DNA of 64,000 bases from contig NC_064621.1 in NCBI RefSeq assembly GCF_023898315.1, positions 130,570,521 to 130,634,520 of the forward strand, read 5' to 3'. The notes below the pieces were generated by a model that saw nothing but the letters and a program-made list of their open reading frames with translations, searched no databases and had not been told where the DNA came from. A program made the position numbers and the translations under genes. This stretch comes from Schistocerca nitens (lineage: Eukaryota; Arthropoda; Insecta; Orthoptera; Acrididae). This document shows, in pieces, positions 21,425 through 31,542 of this stretch (the stretch's first letter is position 1; each line of letters starts with the position of its first letter).

Positions 21425-22686
21425 ATCAGTACCCAGAACAACCAACTGTAGCCGTAATAACGGCGTTGATACGCCTGGGAATTGAGTCAAACAGAGCTTG
21501 GATGGCGTGTACAGGTACAGCTGCCCATGAAGCTTCAACAATATACCACAGTTTCATCAAGAGTAGTGACTGGCGAATTGTGACGAGCCAGTTGCTCGGC
21601 CACCATTGACCAGACATTTTCAATTGGTGAGAGATCTGGAGAATGTGCTGGGCGCCGGCCGCGGTGGTCTCAGGGTTCTAGGAGCGCAGTCCGGAACCGA
21701 GCGACTGCTACGGTCGCAGGTTGGAATCCTGCCTCGGGCATGGATGTGTGTGATGTCCTTAGGTTAGTTAGGTTTAAGTAGTTCTAAGTTCTAGGGGACT
21801 GATGACCACAGCAGTTGAGTCCCATAGTGCTCAGAGCCATTTGAACAATTTTTTTTGAATGTGCTGGGCAGGGCAGCAGTCGAACATTTTCTGTATCCAG
21901 AAAGGCCCGTACAGGACCTGCAATATGCGGTCGTGCATTAGCCTGCTGAAATGTAGGGTTTCGCAGGAATCGAATGAAGGGTAGAGCCACAGGTCGTAAC
22001 ACATCTGAAATGTAGGGTCCACTGTTCGAAGTGCCGTCAATGCGAACAAGAGGTGACCGAGACGTGTAACCTATGGTACCCCATACCATCACGCCGGGTG
22101 ATACACCAGTATGGCGATGGCGAATAGACGCTTCCAATGTGCTTTCACGACGATGTCGCCAAACATGGATGCGACCATCATGATGCTGAATACAGAACCT
22201 GGATTCATCCGAAAAAGTGACCTTTTGCCATTCGTGCACCCAGATTCGTCGTTGAGTACACCATCGCAGGCGCTCCTGTCTGTGACGCAGCGTCAAGGGT
22301 AACCGCAGCCATGGTCACCGAGCTGATAGTCCATGCTGCTGCAAACGTCGTCGAACTGTCCGTGCAGATGGTTGTTGTATTGAAAATTTCCCCATTTGTT
22401 GACTCAGGGATCGAGACGTGGCTGCACGATCCGTTGCAGCTATGCAGATAAGATGCCTGTCATCTCGACTGTTAGTGATACGAGGCCGTTGGGATCCAGC
22501 ACGGGGTTCCATATTTCCCTTCTGAACCCACCGATTCCATATTCTGCTAACAGTCACTGGATCTCTACGAACCCAAGCAGAAATGTCGCAATACGATAAA
22601 CCGCAATGGCGATAGTCTACAATCCGACCTTTATCAAAGTCGGAAACGTGATGGTAAGCATTTCTCCTCCTTACACGAGGCATCAC
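21425..22686 (-). pseudogene. Family B Tc1 transposase, dead copy 1
   Basis: The N-terminus MPRVRRRNAYHHVSDFDKGR and helix-turn-helix (YRHCGLSYCDISAWV...VSRIWNRW) are open from 22686 to ~22315. After a frame break, the catalytic domain reads KVTFSDESRFC (first Asp present). The second box reads FQQANARPH, so the second catalytic Asp is Ala. The frame is then cut by the SINE after LLPCPAHS. Loss of the Asp alone predicts an inactive enzyme. The C-terminal ~60 codons continue beyond the SINE. Confidence 0.88.
21654..21856 (+). mobile_element. SINE (Ser/Leu-type tRNA head) inside the Tc1 copy
   Basis: A perfect 13-bp TSD 'gaatgtgctgggc' flanks it at 21641-21653 and 21857-21869. The head 'gccggccgcggtggtctcag' carries a degenerate A box; the B box is GGTTGGAATCC. 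The body contains 'ggttagttaggtttaagtag', and the 3' end is 'catttgaacaattttttt'. Confidence 0.95.
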
Positions 22687-22915
22687 AACAACGTTTCACC
22701 GGACAACGCCGGTCAACTGCTGTTTGTGTATGAGAAATCTTTTGAAACTTTCCTCATGTCTTCACGTTGTAGGTGTCGCCACCGGCGCCAACCTTGTGTG
22801 AATGCTCTGAAAAGCTAATCATTTGCATATCACAGCATCTTTTTCCTGTCGGTTAAATTTCGCGTCTGCAGCACGTCATCTTCGCGGTGTAGCAATTTTA
22901 ATGGTCAGTAGTGTA

Positions 22916-23840
22916 ATAAACACGATCATATTCGCCTTTCTCGTGTTCCGCTAGCCCCATAAAGTATTAACTGGTGTATGAGGCTATCACGGATCGCACA
23001 GAGACGACGGTGTTCTGGCTTAAGAAGTACGGTATTAAACGGGAGAAATATTTCCAACGTCTGCACTGTATCCGAAGGGCCTTGGGGGGGCTCCTGAGCG
23101 TTAGTCGATGTCGGCTACCCAATGCGGCTGTGTTTGGACTGCTACCCACGAGCACAGGACGCGCCGGTGCGTCGCCCTTCGCCGCTGTCAGCATTTCGGG
23201 GATCCGCGCGGGTCCGACCGGCTGATTACTGCCTGTAGCGGATTCCCTGGCGACACGCGCGCCGGGGGCAGGGGCAGGGGGCAGCGGCCGGCCCAGTGTC
23301 CACGCAGATAAGCCGGCGCCGGACGCGTCGCGACGCAGCAGCCGCCATTCAGGACGCGAGGCGCCGCCTCCTTCGAGAATAGCGACACAATGCAGCCGCA
23401 AGGGACCACCGCCCCGCCCCGCTCTCAATGGCTTGGCGAGGGCACTGCCAAACAGCGCTCGTGTGGACAGCTGCTGCTGCAAGCAACACGGGCCTGGCCC
23501 AATACGCGCGTCACGGTCCACTGTGCACTGCGGCTGTCGGGCTCCATCTACAACCGTAGTAATGAACGCACGTCCCCCAATCACAACCTGGAAGGCTGCC
23601 GGTCTGCCAGTTGTAGTTGTACTCATCAATAGCTCTCCGTATCAGACATTAGTAAGTGGCATGAAGAGAAGCTTCTACCGCCGAAAGTAGTTGCTCTTAA
23701 GAAGTAGCTTGCCTGCACGCAGTAACTGTATAGACTCGTCACGTGGCCAGATAGAAATAGGGTGCTTCATTTGTAAAAGAAAAGAAGCTCCCGTACTGTG
23801 ACTTCCTCAGATGTGCTGTTTCTCAAATTTAGACGTCTTT
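22916..23840. other. Unassigned; CpG-rich segment at about 23080-23560
   Basis: A GC- and CpG-dense stretch lacking recognised repeats. It contains a 220-codon minus-strand open frame (22967-23629) rich in Ala, Arg, Pro and Gly with no domain signature. It could be a CpG island, an exon-containing region or a GC-rich transposon fragment. The sequence alone does not decide. Confidence 0.4.
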
Positions 23841-24565
23841 GCCGGCCGGAGTGGCCGAGCGGTTCTAGGCGCTACAGTCTGGAACCACGCGACCGCTACG
23901 GTCGCAGGTTCGAATCCTGCCTCTGGCATGGATGTGTGTGATGTCCTTAGGTTAGTTAGGTTTGAGTAGTTCTAAGTTCTAGGGGACTGATGACCTCAGC
24001 AATTAAGTCCCATGGTGCTCACAAGGGAAAGACCTCAGACACGGCCAACCGATTCGGCTCAGATTTGGTAGGTCGCTTGTGTACAACCTAAAACGAAGGA
24101 ATCTAAGATATTTTGGGTCAACACCCCCGCGTTTTTGAGAAAATCACCCCTATAGGTTATGACGAGTGATCGACTCAAAGTTGGCGGGATCGATAGGTAA
24201 TTGTAAATAGAGCATTTTTCATCACCAGGTATGGGGTCAGAAAACGCATGCTGTTCCAGAAGTCGAGGTAAGAAATTTTTACAACTGCCGCGTCTGTACC
24301 CACATGGTGAACGCTTTTCGCCGACAGCACCGATAGCGCAGCGGCCAAGGTATCTGGCTGCGAATCTCGAAGTAACGTAGTGGATGTTATTCTTTTGGTT
24401 TGTATTTTTCCATATCTCAATTGATAGGGATAGGAGGGTTAATAAGGTAAGTAAATCAACAAGGAATGATAATAAGGAAGGCAAATAAATTTCTCAAACC
24501 TCTTGGGATAGTAAATTACTAAAATGTTACTCCAGGTCACTTTACAATGGCTCTTCCAGTCACTG

Positions 24566-24823
24566 TTACGTGTCCTCACTTTTCTTCGAACAACTAGACG
24601 GATGGTACTTATCATATAAACATTCGAAACAAATATACTCACGGCACCAAGAGCATGTAATGAGTGGAATCTTTCGACAGCTACACTGTTCCTTCCCTGT
24701 GATATGACGAAGAGGCAACCGGGACAACATAACTCTCCCCGCGTGCATTCTATCCCGTGCCTCGCTGTAAACAAGCGTCGCACGGTTGGCTATCTGTGAT
24801 CCCTCGTGAGGAAGTCGCAGCAC
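24566..24823 (-). pseudogene. Cys-rich C-terminal transposase fragment (unidentified superfamily)
   Basis: An 85-codon frame in the single-copy centre of the foldback element. It reads LRLPHEGSQIANRATLVYS and then a zinc-ribbon-like cluster: QCSCRKIP, CSWCREYICFECLYDKYHP, SSC. The C-x2-C-x4-C-x2-C...YH arrangement resembles the Cys-rich tails of several DDE transposases, piggyBac-like among them. A TTAA target is absent, so piggyBac itself is unlikely. This is probably the last remnant of the element's own transposase. Confidence 0.4.
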
Positions 24824-25015
24824 TTTTACTCGGAGTTGTTTTCATGTGACAAGGCTTAAAAGTTTAATACTTTACTAACTCACGGCGTTAGGGCAATTAG
24901 TTTGCCTACCTTATTATTATCATTCCTTATTAGTTTACTTACCTTGTTAACCCTCCTATCCCTATCAATTGAGGTATGGAAAAATACAAACGAAAAGAAT
25001 AACATCCGCTAATAT

Positions 25016-25092
25016 GAAACTTGCTGGCAGATTAAAACTGTGTGCCGGACCGCGACTCGAACTCGGGCCCTTTGCCTTTCGCGGGCAGTTGT
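25016..25092 (-). repeat. tRNA-like repeat fragment inside the right foldback arm
   Basis: Contains 'ggcagattaaaactgtgtgc' and the B-box complement 'actcgaactcggg', which match the tRNA-bearing repeat at 46815-47157 and 51335-51815. It replaces sequence present in the left arm, so it entered the right arm by insertion or conversion. Confidence 0.65.
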
Positions 25093-25382
25093 AAAAGTTT
25101 CTTACCTCGACTTCTGGAAAAGTATGCGTTTTCTGACCCCATACCTTACGTTGAAAAATGCTCTACTTACAATTATCTATCGATCCCGCCAATTTTCAGT
25201 TGATCGGTCTCATAACCTTTAGGGGTGATTTTCTCAAAAACGCGGGGGTGTTTACCCAAAATATCTTAGATTCCTTCGTTTTAGGTTGTACACGAGCGGC
25301 CAACCAAATCTGAGTCGAATCGGTTGGCCGTCTCTGAGGCCTTCCCCTTGTCAGAGCCATTTGAACCATTTTTAGACGTCTT

Positions 25383-27593
25383 AATCGTTATTTTAATGCT
25401 TTTTTGTCAAAGGTACCTATACGGCGTACCGGTGCCTAACGTCATTAATCAAGCACTGGGAATAGGGGACATTTATGTCGAAATGATGGTAACATAAGGT
25501 AGCAATATTCAACAATAATTTATTAATAGAAACTTTACAGGTACTTAACTGTAGTATGAAAATGGTGAGTATGAACAGTTCAGTGATCACTTGTGTTGAT
25601 CTGTCTTTAACTCTGGTCTCGTCCTGAATAGATAGAACCATAACTACAATCATATTTGTTAGGCTCACTTAAAAAGAGACAAGCCGAAATCTGTGGTAGG
25701 GATTTTGCACTTAACTTGGGATCCACTTACCAACTAATAAATACACGAAACCCTCCGCTGCCAAATTTACCTTTATTGTAATTTTAATTAACGTGGAAGC
25801 CATAAAAACACCAAAGATGGAGGCAAAATATACGCATCTAATGGCTACTTAAAAAAGGAATTAAATAATTTAAATTTGTTTCCACGCCCCAATTCGGACC
25901 TCGCTGACACATTTTACTGACATTAAATATAACAAGATGAATAATCATACATGTGACGAAAACAAATGAATAACATTATCAATCTTTACAGATGAGAATA
26001 CAACTATATCCACGAAGGTTCGCGCCCTGTCAACGGAGATACTTAACTTCAACATGTAAGGTGGTTACAGTAGGCCCTAATTCTACTCGACAAACGTAGT
26101 AACGATATAAGCGAGACAAATGTACTGAAGGAGGATAGCCGGATGTGCCGCAGTAAAAAAGGCCAGTATCAACCCCGTCAGGATGCGACCCCCGTGAACA
26201 CGTCAGTTTCAGCTACGTGCAACATACAAAGAGTCATTTGTAGCTTCTTAAAAACAATTAACATGAAAAAGCACAACGCGTAACACACTAATAGAACGTA
26301 AACGATTACTTCACAGAACTAGCTCCTCTTTACACAAAGCAAACAGCAGAATATTAATAACACGTAAAATACTTCTAACCTATAACAAACTAAGGAACCA
26401 CGTAATAGAATATCGTCTTGACCTCATAGAATACTCAATTTGCCTTGCCTGTTTATAGGTCTTACAACTCAACTTAACATTGTCAGCTTAAGCAAACCCA
26501 CGAATACAAAACTGGAAATATGACAGGAATAATGATTGAAGCCACTGACAATGCTAGGCTGCCACACAGAGGAGACAATAGTAATTTACAGCGGCACACA
26601 ACCGACCTTACATCTCCAATTTAGTATAAACGGAATAAACAATTTTGTGTATAATAATTACTTACAGTACCATGACAACCTCCTAATAACACTTACTACC
26701 CAAGGTAGGTGCTGGTATCGAAAGGCACCTTTAGTAATACAGAGTTCGAATGTATTCACTTATTGGAAGGGTTTCAACTTTACATCCCTTTCCACGTAGC
26801 TCTCTGTTTGCACACTTCTGTAGCTTCTGCAACTAACGAAGGGCATATAAATGCACATACAACTGACGCAGATTTAAGTAGAATAAAACAGTACCTTAGT
26901 ATGGCGCAAATGGCTTCATTTGCTTTACTCGCGGGATATCTTCACAATTCAGTAATTCCGAAATATATTCAACAACGCGTGAGAGCAAAACGTCGCCGTG
27001 GTATCAGGTATTTATTTCACATAATTTCCTGCACAGACACAAGGCAGACGAAGCGTTTTCACATGCAACAGCGGCGAGTATCGCACATTTCCTCCATCAC
27101 GCCATAGACACATCTCAATTTCAATGGCCAGCAACAAGAACCTATATATGCCCTCGCAGCAGAAAAGCCCCAAAACACAACAGTGCACCACCGCGATGCC
27201 AAACCCGAGGTCCCATCAAGTCACTGCCGGGATCTCTCGCTGACCCTGCCCATAGCGTACAGACGTCGTACCACAGCAGGGTTCGTAATGCCATTGCCTA
27301 CGGAAAAATGACGGTCACTTTAATAGCGCTGAGGCCCTAAAGCGGCCGCTAGAGGGACATGAGTCCGAGCCCAGGGGATAACAGGGTGAGCAGTGCACTA
27401 GTCGACCATCCACTACTCTCAGTAGTGCTCAAGACAGACAACTTTGTGGTTTCCAAATAAGGGCAAAGGGGTGTAGTGAGTTGCTTTACAGCGGAAGAAA
27501 TGCGAGGGACGGAAATTCATTGACAAATGGCACTAATGTACGAAGAGCATTGCATGTACGTTGCAATTCCGGCGCTCTGTTGGACCTCTGGGC
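25383..27593. other. No recognised gene
   Basis: A long AT-rich stretch. A 132-codon plus-strand frame (26709-27107) has no recognisable motif. No TIR, TSD or tRNA box was found by eye. Confidence 0.45.
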
Positions 27594-27601
27594 CAATGAC
27601 T

Positions 27602-27807
27602 ACAGCCGGCCGCGGTGGCCGTGCGGTTCTAGGCGCTCCAGTCCGGAGCCGCGCTGCTGCTACGGTCGCAGGTTCGAATCCTGCCTCGGGCATGGATGTG
27701 TGTGTTGTCCTTAGGTTAGTTAGGTTTAAGTAGTTCTAAGTTCTAGGGGACTTATGATCACAGCAGTTGAGTCCCATAGTGCTCAGAGTCATTTGAACCA
27801 TTTTGAG
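27602..27807 (+). mobile_element. SINE (Ser/Leu-type tRNA head), full length
   Basis: Head 'gccggccgcggtggccgtgc', B box GGTTCGAATCC, the standard body, and end 'gagtcatttgaaccatttt'. The flanking TSD includes 'caatgact' (27594-27601 and 27808-27815). Confidence 0.92.
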
Positions 27808-28259
27808 CAATGACTCCGGTCTTCAGTAGTGAGACAACCGACCTGCTAGACAGTGGTATCGGTAATGCGGTGTGGCGTTCCAAATCATGAGTGATCGGAT
27901 AACGACATCCGCCCTTCCTTGAATTGCTTGTGCATGTAGTGGACGTCTGACACGCGCATATACTCGTTCTGCCGACCCGTGGGTGTGCGCCCCTGTCCCA
28001 CTAGCAGCGAGCTTGTAACCTCACTAATCTTATAGGGACCACACCTTCTTCCGCAGACAATGGTAATACGATTCCTTCAACGGTCTTCATTTTACAGCCT
28101 CCTGTCGTTTCTCTTTTCAGCGACCGCATGGGAATACCCAGCCGGACTCTTCTTGATGGCCACTGTAGACACAATCTTAATGCCTTCTTGAGGTACTGTT
28201 GATACTGTGTGGACCGTCCTTGAACCACTAACATCTGCCTATTGTGAATGGAAGACTAC

Positions 28260-28784
28260 ATGGGAATTATTTGAGTGACTCCTAGGGGAACGGTAAAAGC
28301 CCACATCGGTAATGTTACGTTGAATGGCTCACATGTCGACACTTGTTGATGGCTCATCATTGAAATCTACAGCAATTTACGGAAGGGTTGTACTTCCGTC
28401 ACATTGAATGAATCTCTTCAGTCGTCGTTAGTCCCGTTCTTGTAGCATCTTTTTTTTTCGGCCACGGCGATGTCGGAGATTTGATGTTTTATCAGATTCC
28501 TGATATTCGCAGTACACTCGTGAAATAGTTGTACGTGAATATTCCGACTTCATTGGTATCTGGAGATGCTGTGCCGCATTGCTCGTGCGCCGAATGTAAC
28601 ACCACGATCAGACTCACTTAAGTCTTGATAACCTATCATTGTAACAGCAGTAATCGATCTAATAACGCGCCAGACACTTGTTGTCTTATAAAGGCGTTAC
28701 CTACCGCAGTGCCGTCTTCTGCCTTTTTACATATATCTGTATTTGAATACGCATGCCTATACCAGTTTCTTTCCCGCTTCAGTG
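28260..28784 (-). mobile_element. Tc1-like relic, family D, in duplication unit 1
   Basis: The minus strand starts 'cactgaagcgggaaagaaac' then 'tggtataggcatgcgtatt', the same 5' end as the plus-strand copy at 62454. After ~110 bp come scrambled pieces of the N-terminal helix-turn-helix (HSIS..., then KHQISDIAVAEKK in a shifted frame, parallel to EHQISDIAAAGKR at ~63000). No catalytic domain is recognised. Confidence 0.55.
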
Positions 28785-29235
28785 CAGAATGACGTTAATT
28801 ATGTACCTACATAACTGCTCTGCATACATGTTTTATACTGACGTCTCAACACGTTCCAAATCATGAGTGATCGGATAACGACATCCGCCCTTCCTTGAAT
28901 TGCTTGTGCATGCAGTGGACGTCTAACACGCGCCTATACTCGCTCTGCCGACCCGTGGGTGTGCGCCCCTGTCCCTCTAGCACCGAGCTTATAACCTCAC
29001 TAATCTTATAGGGACCACACCTTCTTCCGCAGACAATGGTATTACGATTCCTTCAGCGGTCTTCATTTTACAGCCTCCTGTCGTTTCTCTCTTCAGTGAC
29101 CGCATGGGAATACCCAGCCGGACTCTTCTTGATGGCCACTGTAGACACAATCTTAATGCCTTCTTGAGGTACTGTTGATACTGTGTGGACCGTCCTTGAA
29201 CCACTAACATCTGCCTATTGTGAATGGAAGACTAC

Positions 29236-29760
29236 ATGGGAATTATTTGAGTGACTCCTAGGGGAACGGTAAAAGCCCACATCGGTAATGTTACGTTGAA
29301 TGGCTCACATGTCGACACTTGTTGATGGCTCATCATTGAAATCTACAGCAATTTACGGAAGGGTTGTACTTCCGTCACATTGAATGAATCTCTTCAGTCG
29401 TCGTTAGTCCCGTTCTTGTAGCATCTTTTTTTTTCGGCCACGGCGATGTCGGAGATTTGATGTTTTATCAGATTCCTGATATTCGCAGTACACTCGTGAA
29501 ATAGTTGTACGTGAATATTCCGACTTCATTGGTATCTGGAGATGCTGTGCCGCATTGCTCGTGCGCCGAATGTAACACCACGATCAGACTCACTTAAGTC
29601 TTGATAACCTATCATTGTAACAGCAGTAATCGATCTAATAACGCGCCAGACACTTGTTGTCTTATAAAGGCGTTACCTACCGCTGTGCCGTCTTCTGCCT
29701 TTTTACATATATCTGTATTTGAATACGCATGCCTATACCAGTTTCTTTCCCGCTTCAGTG
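29236..29760 (-). mobile_element. Tc1-like relic, family D, in duplication unit 2
   Basis: A near-identical second copy of 28260-28784, created by the tandem duplication, not by transposition. Confidence 0.55.
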
Positions 29761-29831
29761 CAGAATGACGTTAATTATGTACCTACATAGCTGCTCTGCA
29801 TACATGTTTTATACTGACGTCTCAACACGAC

Positions 29832-30533
29832 TATAAAGGGTTAGTCGCGTAAGAGGTAACACCCCATTTATTCCAGGGGCGATTGCACGTATCGGCATGC
29901 GGTTTTCGGCGAATCATAGCGGACTATGGGGCACATGCGTTGGTACATGCACAATAATCTCAACGTTTATATTGACCGAGATAATGAGGCAGGTACATGT
30001 TTTTTAAATGGGACGCTATACTTTTTACCATCATTCAAACACTCTGGAAAAGACGCGTATAGTGATGTAACGCATGTTGCTACAGTGATTCAAACTTTGC
30101 TTAAAAGAGGGCTGGTGAGGATTTACCTACGTAGCGTAGGCCGTGCATGCTGCATAGAGCACGGCAACTCGGCCAGCGGGTCGCGCGAGGCGTGTTTACG
30201 ACCTGCAGCCGCTTCCGACCGCCTCGACCTTCAATCGTGCAGTACTTCCCTTCGTCTTTTAAGCGAAGTTTGAATCACAAGAGCAACATGCGTTACATCA
30301 CTACACGCGTCTTTTCCAGAGCGTTCGAATGTTGGTAAAAAAAGTATAGCGTCCCATTTAAAAAACATGTACTTGCCTCATTTTCTCGGTCAATATAAAC
30401 GTTGTGATTATTGTGCAGGTACCAAAGTATGTGCCCCATAGTCGGCTATGATTCGCCGAACACCGCTTGTCGATACGTGCAATCGCCAACGGAATAGTGG
30501 GGGTGTTACGTCTTACGCGACTCACCCTGTATA
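29832..30533. mobile_element. Foldback element (~700 bp, ~300-bp inverted arms)
   Basis: The left end 'tataaagggttagtcgcgta' pairs with the right end read inward, 'tatacagggtgagtcgcgta'. The arms stay similar inward past 'gcgattgcacgtatcg', 'tatattgaccgaga' and 'gatgtaacgcatgttgct', nearly to the centre at about 30120-30230. TATA at both edges could be part of the TSD or of the repeat. No coding frame of its own. Confidence 0.85.
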
Positions 30534-30639
30534 TGAAGAGATCGCGTAAAATTATTAGCTTACTTACTCACCATCACTCATCACAACAAAACTGCAGATA
30601 TGCGAGCGAAACAGCTAGTTTTTAATACTTCCGTCAACG

Positions 30640-30850
30640 TACGTTGCAGGAGGATTCGAGTAACATATTACTTCGGCCACACACACCTAGTGAAATGACC
30701 ACAGCGATAAAAAGAAGAGTGAAGTTGTAATTCATCTGGAAGTTCACCAACAATCATTCTTCTGACACACCTTTCGCTGTTGGACAGGGAAGGGAAGAAG
30801 TGATTGTGGTGCCAGAACTACGGTCCCCTTATTATCGACAGATGTCACTA
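30640..30850 (+). pseudogene. CR1 3'-end relic
   Basis: The order 'acatattacttc', then 'ttctgacacacctttcgctg', then 'ggacagggaaggg' follows the CR1 C-terminal/3' region (compare minus strand 3400-3230: 'tatattgcttcctcc', 'ccttctttccacgaatacga', 'ggaatagaaggg'). Divergent and without an intact frame. Confidence 0.45.
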
Positions 30851-31542
30851 GCGGCAGAGTAGTGTATCCCCAGCAGTAAGCTTTCGGCGTGGGACACTTC
30901 TCCAGTGTCCAGAATAAAACTAAGTACGCTAGTAAATGAGGAAAGAAATATTTGATCTATGTTCTAAGGAGTATATTCGTAAACTTAGCGAAAGGTCCAT
31001 GTGTATTCTAACATACATACAACACAATAGGAACTTTTCTCTAACCGTCTGTTTCAGAAATTAGTGCAGCTATTCGGTGAGAAACGAAGCTTCAGCCTTC
31101 GCTAAGGCAATTATAATTATTGCGATTCAAGATTCTGAGCGGGGCTCGCAGACCTGGGAGCAGAACAATGCAGCAGCTGGAAATTGCACAGTGATTTGTA
31201 AAAGCCGAGGGGAGAAGAAGCGAACGGTTCGCTTCGAGGACGTGGTTCGACTAATGCGAGGACAAAGAGGCCAGCGGAGGGTCAGGGCGGCAAAGCGGAA
31301 GGCAGCCGTAGGGGCGGCGTCGCAGGGGCGGGGGTGCGTCACCCCACAGGGCCCGGCAATACCGGGGCTTGGGGCGCCCACATCGCGTGCCCGGCCGGCC
31401 TTGTCCGCAGCCCGTTATTAATACGGGGGCGGTCAGCGCAGACGCGGGGGCGGTAGTGCTCCTGCCCGGCACGGTACTGGCTGCATTTCCATCGCTCGCC
31501 GTCCCGAACACACACGTGTACAGGAGTAGTCGTAACATTATA
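30851..31542. other. Unassigned; CpG-rich segment at about 31190-31500
   Basis: A GC-rich stretch with open frames on both strands (114 codons plus, 95 minus) dominated by Ala, Arg, Gly and Pro. No motif recognised. Ends at a Tc1 insertion. Confidence 0.4.

Larger units (their letters stand above)
21291..22913 (-). mobile_element. Tc1-like transposon, family B copy 1, carrying a SINE
   Basis: TIRs are 'cactactggccactaaaatt' on the left and 'cactactgaccattaaaatt' at the right end read inward. TA flanks lie at 21289-21290 and 22914-22915. Without the nested SINE and its TSD the length is about 1.41 kb. The insertion lies in a CR1 relic. Confidence 0.92.
24022..25350. mobile_element. Foldback DNA transposon with ~450-bp inverted arms
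   Basis: The ends are 'caagggaaagacctcagac' on the left and 'caaggggaaggcctcagag' at the right end read inward. The arms match over roughly 24022-24480 and 24910-25350, apart from a replaced block in the right arm. The target SINE supplies the empty site: a 3-bp duplication TCA (24019-24021 and 25351-25353). Long arms with a 3-bp TSD do not point cleanly to one superfamily. The 430-bp centre holds a small Cys-rich minus-strand frame. Confidence 0.85.
23841..25373 (+). mobile_element. SINE (Ser/Leu-type head), split by a foldback transposon
   Basis: The SINE begins 'gccggccggagtggccgagc' and runs to 'catggtgctca' (24021). After 1,329 bp of foreign DNA it resumes with 'gagccatttgaaccattttt' and ends near 25373. 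Its own TSD 'agacgtctt' is at 23831-23839 and 25374-25382. A box TGGCCGAGCGG and B box GGTTCGAATCC are both well formed. Confidence 0.92.
27877..29828. repeat. Tandem duplication of a ~975-bp unit
   Basis: Unit 1 is 27877-28851 and unit 2 is 28852-29828. Both begin 'cgttccaaatcatgagtgat' and end 'tatactgacgtctcaaca'. By eye the units differ at only about a dozen positions plus one indel. Each unit includes the same piece of a Tc1 relic. Confidence 0.93.

Noticed and set aside
22967..23629. 220-codon minus-strand frame as a protein gene
   Set aside because: Low-complexity Ala/Arg/Pro/Gly composition in a CpG-rich stretch, overlapping frames open on the other strand, no domain.
24022..25350. 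piggyBac element
   Set aside because: The Cys-rich tail is reminiscent of it, but the target duplication is TCA, not TTAA, and the arms are far longer than usual.
26709..27107. 132-codon plus-strand frame
   Set aside because: No motif and no supporting repeat or gene context; length is within chance for this amount of sequence.
27877..29828. LTR retrotransposon with two 975-bp LTRs
   Set aside because: The units are directly adjacent with no internal region, primer-binding site or polypurine tract, and they contain Tc1 relic sequence.
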